In this document: piece after piece, positions 6,691 to 10,945 of the stretch
Layout: each line of letters starts with the position of its first letter
How positions within the stretch are numbered: position 1 is the stretch's first letter
NCBI GenBank assembly: GCA_028691155.1
Contig: JAQUZV010000051.1
Coordinates: 1 to 10,945, forward strand
Length of the DNA: 10,945 nt
Source of the DNA: Victivallales bacterium
GTDB lineage: Bacteria; Verrucomicrobiota; Lentisphaeria; Victivallales; SZUA-371
Direction of reading: 5' to 3'
Notes under the pieces: model-generated
What the model saw: the letters and a program-made list of their open reading frames with translations, nothing else
Database searches by the model: none
What the model was told of the DNA's origin: nothing
Made by a program: the position numbers and the translations under genes

Positions 6691-6696
6691 AAGGAG
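6691..6696 (+). promoter_or_regulatory. Ribosome binding site fixing the start of the small CDS
   Basis: AAGGAG lies 7 bp before the ATG at 6704. It selects this ATG over an in-frame GTG at 6674, which has no such site. Confidence 0.75.
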
Positions 6697-6703
6697 AAAA
6701 AAT

Positions 6704-6862
6704 ATGTCGCAACCAAAGCCTCCGTATTATTCCAAAAGAAACCGTACCACCTATCATTGGGAACATTGCAACGACAATTATTACCCGGCTCCCGGATGGG
6801 AAAAAAGCAGTGAGCCTCCGGCAGGAAAAGAACCCTGCGAACTGTGCCGGGCCAAAAAGTGA
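6704..6862 (+). CDS. Small Cys/His-rich protein, 52 aa, possible zinc-binding
   Basis: A 52-residue, basic protein with no recognised name. It begins MSQPKPPYYSKRNRTTYHWE. Possible metal ligands are His18, His21, Cys22 and a closing CxxC, Cys45 and Cys48, in PCELCRAKK. This spacing could make one small zinc site, but no known zinc-ribbon family can be named with certainty. Trp19 and Trp32 and several Tyr residues suggest a small folded core. An ideal AAGGAG ribosome binding site sets the start. It lies 44 bp after the candidate structured RNA and could be translated from the same transcript. No terminator with a U-run is visible after the stop. Confidence 0.65.
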   Translation: MSQPKPPYYSKRNRTTYHWEHCNDNYYPAPGWEKSSEPPAGKEPCELCRAKK

Positions 6863-7028
6863 TCATTTGAGTCCTCTGACCGTCAAACTCTCAACCGCCG
6901 GGCAAACAGCATACTTGATAAAATTCACCGGGCGAAATTTGGATGCCGGTCGGAAATAAGGTCGGAACAGTCGGAATTGCCACCGCTTTTGCCGTTTTGA
7001 AAGGCCGCTTCGCATGCCCTGCCCCATC

Positions 7029-7058
7029 ATTGCCGGTTTCGGATCCGGCCGGAGCAAT
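7029..7058. other. Imperfect hairpin in the NRPS upstream region
   Basis: ATTGC-CGG (7029-7036) pairs with CCG-GA-GCAAT (7049-7058), giving 5 plus 3 pairs with a 2-nt bulge and a 12-nt loop. It lies 18 bp before the -10-like box at 7079, so it may be an operator. It lacks a following U-run and is a poor terminator. Confidence 0.3.
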
Positions 7059-7075
7059 TTCCGGTTGAAAAATCA

Positions 7076-7112
7076 TGCGATAATTTGCATCACCGTCACC
7101 GCCGTGTATCTT
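7076..7112 (+). promoter_or_regulatory. Candidate promoters of the NRPS gene
   Basis: Two readings are possible. TG-C-GATAAT (7076-7084) is an extended -10 without a good -35. TTGCAT (7085-7090) with a 16-bp spacer and TATCTT (7107-7112) repeats the -35 box seen at 5008 and 6411. Either gives a leader of roughly 95-120 nt before the ATG at 7212. Confidence 0.3.
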
Positions 7113-7211
7113 AAAAGCGTCGAGGATATACAACGGGAAACGCACAGTAATTCCACCTCTCGGAATTTTCCGAACAACAACGCCCATTGCTATTTTGAAA
7201 GGCTGTAAATT

Positions 7212-10200
7212 ATGGCACAGGTTCCTTCTTCGCCGCAATCATTCCCTCAGGTTCCGGTCAACCAGCTGTTTTCCACCGCGGCAGCCGCCGCACCGGACAC
7301 CATTGCCATAACCGAAGCGACCGGCAGCATTACTTATGCCGAACTGGAACGCCGCAGCGATATTCTGGCCGGAGTGCTCTCCGGCCACGGTGCCGGACCG
7401 GACTACGCCATCGGGGTTCATCTCCCACGCTCCATCGACTATATTGTCGGCCTGCTCGGCATCCTGAAGAGCGGCAGTTGTTATGTGCCGCTGGATCCCG
7501 CCTATCCGGAAGAGCGGCTGAAATTCATTGCGGCGGATACCGCATGCCGGGTCATCTTAAGTCACAGTACCAATCCATCACTCGGCGGCGAAGGACAACG
7601 CCTCGATCTCGACCGGTTCGACTGGCAGCAAGCGCCGCTTCCCGTCCAACATCCGGCCGGATTGCGGGACATGGCCTATATTTTATATACCTCCGGCTCC
7701 ACCGGAACCCCCAAAGGCGTGGAAATCGAGCATCACAACCTGACCAATCTGGTGCTCTGGCATCATGCTACTTTTCCGGAACCGCCGCATTACCATGCCT
7801 CCCAGGCGGCCAGACCGGGCTTCGACGCGGCCGTGTGGGAGATATGGAGTCACCTGACCCGCGGCGCCACGCTTCATATCATTCCCGACGAACTGTTGCT
7901 GCAACCTCCCAAACTGCCGTCGTGGCTGGAACAGCGCCACATCGCCGAATGTTTTCTGCCCACGCCGGTGGCGGAAATGACTCTGGACGCCGCCTGGCCG
8001 GAACATTCCCGCCTGAAATACCTGCACAGCGGCGGCGACCGGCTGACCCGTAAACCGCCGGTCGGATTTCCCGGTTGTCTCACCAACCTTTACGGTCCGA
8101 CCGAATGTACGGTAATCGCCACTTATGCCGTATTCGCACCGGGAGAGGATGACGGGACCACACCGACCATCGGCCGGGCCGTCACCAACCACGAAGTAAG
8201 GATCGTCGACGCCGACCTCAAGGAAGTCCCGCCCGGCGGCGAAGGGGAAATATGCATCGGCGGCGCCGGCGTCGGACGCGGCTACCACCGGCGGCCCGAT
8301 CTGACCGCGGCCGTCTTTGTTCCCGATCCCCGTCATCCCGGTGCCGCCATGTACCTTACCGGCGATCTCGGTATCCGGCGGGACGACGGCAATATCGATT
8401 TTATCGGCCGCAAGGATTTTCAGGTGAAAATACGCGGTTTGCGCATCGAGCTGGGTGAAATCGAGGCGGTGATCTCCCGTCACCCCGACGTCAGGAAGTG
8501 TGCCGTAATCGCCCGGCCAGGCACCGGCGGCGGCAAGTTTCTGGCCGCCTATGTGGTACTCAAAACCAACCGCGACCGGATTGCGGAGGAATTGCGGGCG
8601 CTGACCGGGGAATACCTGCCGGATTACATGGTTCCGACCACCATCACCGTTCTCGACCAAATGCCGCTGACCGTCAACGGTAAAATCGACCGCCGGGCTC
8701 TGCCGGAACCGGAACGGTGTGGTTCCGGCGCTCTCGACCCCCAGGCCCAACCGCAAACCGAAAGCGAAAAAAAGCTGGCCCGGATATGGGAAAAACTGCT
8801 TCATATCGAAGCGCCGGGGGTCAATGACAACTTTTTTCTGCTCGGCGGCCATTCCCTGCTGGCCACCGAACTGTGCCTGGAGATTCAACAACAGTTCCAG
8901 GTGGCGCTGCCGTTGCATGTCGCATTCGACACTCCGGTATTGCGCGACATGGCCGCCAGGATCGCCCAGTCCGCCGCCGCGCCGGTCCCCCTTCCTCCGC
9001 GCCATCGGCTCCGGCCCCGCCGCCGTCCCCGCAAGTATTATCCGTTGTCGGCGGAGCAGTTGGGCATGTGGACGATGGAGCAGACGGCCGCGGCGGGCAA
9101 TCTGTTCAATATTCCGCTGGTAATCACGTTGCAGGGGCCGGTAAATCCCGATCTGCTGGAGCAGGCCTTCAATGCGATTGTACTGCGGCATGACGTGTTG
9201 CGCGCCGGAGTCGTCATCGTCGACGGCGAACCGATGCTGAGCATCACCGCGTGGCAGCCCCGGGCCATGCCGCGTCATGATCTCTCCCCGCTCGACCCGG
9301 AAGCCGGAAAAAGCGCCTGGGAAGAGCTGGTGCGGGAAGATCGACGCCTCATTTTCAATCTGGAATCGCCGCCGTTGTTCATGATCCGGCTGGTCCGCTT
9401 CGACCGCGACAACTGGAAACTGCTGTTCACAGTCCATCATCTGGTGTTCGACGGCTGGAGCAGCACCATCTTCTTCCGAGAACTCGCCGCCAATTACCGC
9501 CACCTGTCGGAAGGACAAAAAATCGCCACGGAAGTACTGCAACCGGATTACTTCGACTTTACCCTCTGGCAGCGGGAATATCTGGCCGGCAACGCCACGG
9601 AGTCCCAAATGGCCTACTGGCGCCATCAGCTCGCCGGAATGAACCCGACGCCCCGACTGCCGTTCGCCGCCGGCCCGGCAACCGCCGGACAGCATGCCGG
9701 GAACCGCCGCTATCTCACCCTCGACGCCGACCTGACGCAACGATTGAATCAATTGGCGGTCGACAACCAGGCCACTTTGTTCATGGTCCTGACCGCGGCG
9801 CTCCAGACCATGCTCCACCGCTATACGGGAGCGCCGGATATTACCTCCGGAACCTCCATCGCCAACCGCAACCACGCCGAAACCAGAAATATGATCGGCT
9901 TATTCATCAATTCATTGCCGCTGCGCAACAGTTTTGCAGGTCACCCCAGCTTCCCCGCCCTCCTGCGCCGCATCCGCGCCACCACGCTGGAGGCCGGGGA
10001 AAATCAGGACGTCCCCTTTGAAAAGATCATCGAAGAGCTCAAACCAGACAATCCGGTCAATCCGATGTTCCGGGTTTCGTTGCTGCTGCAAAATCTGCCC
10101 TACGGCAAAATGAACTTTTCCGGCATCAGGATGTCATACGACGAAATCGGCAATAACACCAGCAAACTGGATATCCTCATCACCTTCGAAGAACGGGGCG

Positions 10201-10945
10201 AGGAACTCTACGGCTGGTTCGAATACAACGCCGCATTATTCTCCGCCGGGCAAATGGAACAAATGGCCGCCGCCTATGCCGGACTGCTCCGGCAGGTGAC
10301 GGAGAATCCGAACCGAATCGTAACCGAATATCGCTGTCCGTGCCCCGATACACCGCAAAAGACCTGTTATCTCGCAGGAGAAACTTCAATGGTGCCGCGC
10401 TGCATCGAAATCCTGCAGCAAAACGGCATCGTCGTCCTCGGCGTCTTTACCCCGGACGACACCATCCGCCACGAAGTCCGAAAGCACCAGGTACCCTGCT
10501 ATGAACAGAACAACCCGCTGATGCGGGAAATTTTGTCCATCCGCCCGTTCGACTATCTTTTCAGCGTCATCAACAGTATGGTGCTGGGGGAAGATATTCT
10601 GGCGCTGCCGCAAGGTGCGGCCATCAACTATCACGACGCCCCGCTGCCCCGCTACGCCGGGATGTATGCGTCGAGCTGGGCCATCATCAACGGCGAAAAA
10701 TCGCACGGCGTCACCTGGCATGAAATGGCCCGGGAAGTGGACGCCGGGGCCATACTGATCCAGCGTCCGCTCGCGGTGGCCCCGGAAGAAACGTCGGTGT
10801 CACTGAACCTCAAATGTACCGAAACCGCGTTGCAGGCCTTTCGGGAGCTGGTCCCGGAACTGGCGGCAGGACAAATCCGGCGACAACCGCAGGATCCGAC
10901 CCGGCGGACTTATTACGGACTGTACCGGCGCCCGCCCTGCAGCGG
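7212..10945 (+). CDS. Nonribosomal peptide synthetase, A-T-C-formyltransferase (C-terminus outside window)
   Basis: An open frame of 1244 codons with no stop before the edge. Adenylation domain, about 15-500: ITYAEL, YVPLDPAYPEERL (91-103), YTSGSTGTPKG (159-169), FDAAVWE, NLYGPTE (293-299), YLTGDLG (381-387), QVKIRGLRIELGEIE and Lys491 in NGKIDRRAL. Carrier (T) domain: GGHSLL with phosphopantetheine Ser548. Condensation domain, about 608-1040: PLSAEQLGMW, RHDVLR (659-664), HHLVFDG with His743, and IGLFINSLPLR. Formyltransferase domain, about 1051-1225: INYHDAPLP with Asn1139 and His1141, and Asp1177 in EVDAGA, the catalytic set of methionyl-tRNA formyltransferase. With no leading condensation domain, the first A-T is a loading module. 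A hand-read specificity code, DAWFHGLVIK, is closest to a leucine-type code but is tentative. AAAGG lies about 10 bp before the ATG. Product and later domains are unknown. Confidence 0.93.
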   Translation, partial: MAQVPSSPQSFPQVPVNQLFSTAAAAAPDTIAITEATGSITYAELERRSDILAGVLSGHGAGPDYAIGVHLPRSIDYIVGLLGILKSGSCYVPLDPAYPEERLKFIAADTACRVILSHSTNPSLGGEGQRLDLDRFDWQQAPLPVQHPAGLRDMAYILYTSGSTGTPKGVEIEHHNLTNLVLWHHATFPEPPHYHASQAARPGFDAAVWEIWSHLTRGATLHIIPDELLLQPPKLPSWLEQRHIAECFLPTPVAEMTLDAAWPEHSRLKYLHSGGDRLTRKPPVGFPGCLTNLYGPTECTVIATYAVFAPGEDDGTTPTIGRAVTNHEVRIVDADLKEVPPGGEGEICIGGAGVGRGYHRRPDLTAAVFVPDPRHPGAAMYLTGDLGIRRDDGNIDFIGRKDFQVKIRGLRIELGEIEAVISRHPDVRKCAVIARPGTGGGKFLAAYVVLKTNRDRIAEELRALTGEYLPDYMVPTTITVLDQMPLTVNGKIDRRALPEPERCGSGALDPQAQPQTESEKKLARIWEKLLHIEAPGVNDNFFLLGGHSLLATELCLEIQQQFQVALPLHVAFDTPVLRDMAARIAQSAAAPVPLPPRHRLRPRRRPRKYYPLSAEQLGMWTMEQTAAAGNLFNIPLVITLQGPVNPDLLEQAFNAIVLRHDVLRAGVVIVDGEPMLSITAWQPRAMPRHDLSPLDPEAGKSAWEELVREDRRLIFNLESPPLFMIRLVRFDRDNWKLLFTVHHLVFDGWSSTIFFRELAANYRHLSEGQKIATEVLQPDYFDFTLWQREYLAGNATESQMAYWRHQLAGMNPTPRLPFAAGPATAGQHAGNRRYLTLDADLTQRLNQLAVDNQATLFMVLTAALQTMLHRYTGAPDITSGTSIANRNHAETRNMIGLFINSLPLRNSFAGHPSFPALLRRIRATTLEAGENQDVPFEKIIEELKPDNPVNPMFRVSLLLQNLPYGKMNFSGIRMSYDEIGNNTSKLDILITFEERGEELYGWFEYNAALFSAGQMEQMAAAYAGLLRQVTENPNRIVTEYRCPCPDTPQKTCYLAGETSMVPRCIEILQQNGIVVLGVFTPDDTIRHEVRKHQVPCYEQNNPLMREILSIRPFDYLFSVINSMVLGEDILALPQGAAINYHDAPLPRYAGMYASSWAIINGEKSHGVTWHEMAREVDAGAILIQRPLAVAPEETSVSLNLKCTETALQAFRELVPELAAGQIRRQPQDPTRRTYYGLYRRPPCS

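Larger units (their letters stand above)
6863..7211. other. Intergenic region upstream of the NRPS
   Basis: These 349 bp hold no convincing gene; open frames on both strands (6863-7057 and 6891-7238 minus, 7014-7208 plus) lack ribosome binding sites. It contains short imperfect inverted repeats: TTTGA/TCAAA just after the small CDS, an ACCGG/CCGGT pair at about 6929-6953, and the hairpin at 7029-7058. Promoter-like boxes lie at 7076-7112. It is the likely control region of the NRPS gene. Confidence 0.5.

Noticed and set aside
6507..6692. 61-codon plus-strand frame across the structured element
   Set aside because: It would start at a TTG without a ribosome binding site, and the paired ends and promoter position fit a structured RNA better.
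6428..6866. Minus-strand frames (6428-6766, 6585-6866) in the ncRNA and small-gene region
   Set aside because: No ribosome binding sites, no known protein features, and antisense to the well-supported small CDS.
7683..9875. A 730-codon open frame on the minus strand opposite the NRPS
   Set aside because: It lies wholly over well-recognised A, T and C motifs on the plus strand. Its translation shows no domain and is rich in Gly/Arg/Gln, as expected from the antisense of GC-rich codons.
1..10945. CRISPR arrays, tRNA or rRNA genes, insertion sequences, prophage or defence genes
   Set aside because: I looked for regular spaced repeats, tRNA-like cloverleaves, transposase motifs and terminal inverted repeats on both strands and saw none.

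Overview
The window is about 11 kb of bacterial DNA, visibly GC-rich in its genes, with short intergenic gaps, good Shine-Dalgarno sites and sigma-70-like promoters. No feature fixes the taxon. A cytosolic Hanks-type kinase with a myxobacterial/planctomycete-like catalytic loop, a tandem nucleoside diphosphate kinase, and a PAS regulator beside an NRPS would suit the PVC group (for example Lentisphaerota), but this is only an inference.

Layout. Bases 1-3181 read on the minus strand. At the left edge is the N-terminus of a PAS sensor protein, cut by the window. A gene-poor gap holds the hairpin terminator of the next unit. That unit is a two-gene set: a double-domain nucleoside diphosphate kinase (3181-2015), then a class I aspartate-type aminotransferase (1967-795). 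A divergent promoter region (about 3200-3390) separates it from a plus-strand cluster: an HD-domain phosphohydrolase overlapping a Ser/Thr kinase by 20 bp, then a Mrp/NBP35-type Fe-S carrier ATPase with its own promoter candidate, then a 100-aa ferritin-like protein, ending at a hairpin at 6305-6332.

From 6336 to 6703 there is no convincing protein gene. Instead there is a hairpin, a strong extended -10 promoter (6411-6439) and a 149-nt element closed by a 13-bp stem. Its layout (closing stem, short stem, large symmetric bubble, terminal stem) resembles 6S RNA. A 52-aa Cys/His-rich small protein follows (6704-6862).

After a 349-bp gap, one open frame of at least 1244 codons runs off the right edge (7212-10945). 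It encodes the start of a nonribosomal peptide synthetase: adenylation, carrier, condensation, then a formyltransferase domain with its catalytic Asn-His-Asp set. The enzyme starts with an A-T loading module and has the formyltransferase after the first condensation domain, not at the N-terminus as in linear gramicidin synthetase.

How parts may work together: the HD protein and kinase look like a translationally coupled signalling pair. The Mrp-like ATPase and the ferritin-like protein suggest iron or Fe-S handling. The NRPS is probably the start of a biosynthetic cluster that continues to the right; a siderophore or formylated peptide is possible but not shown.
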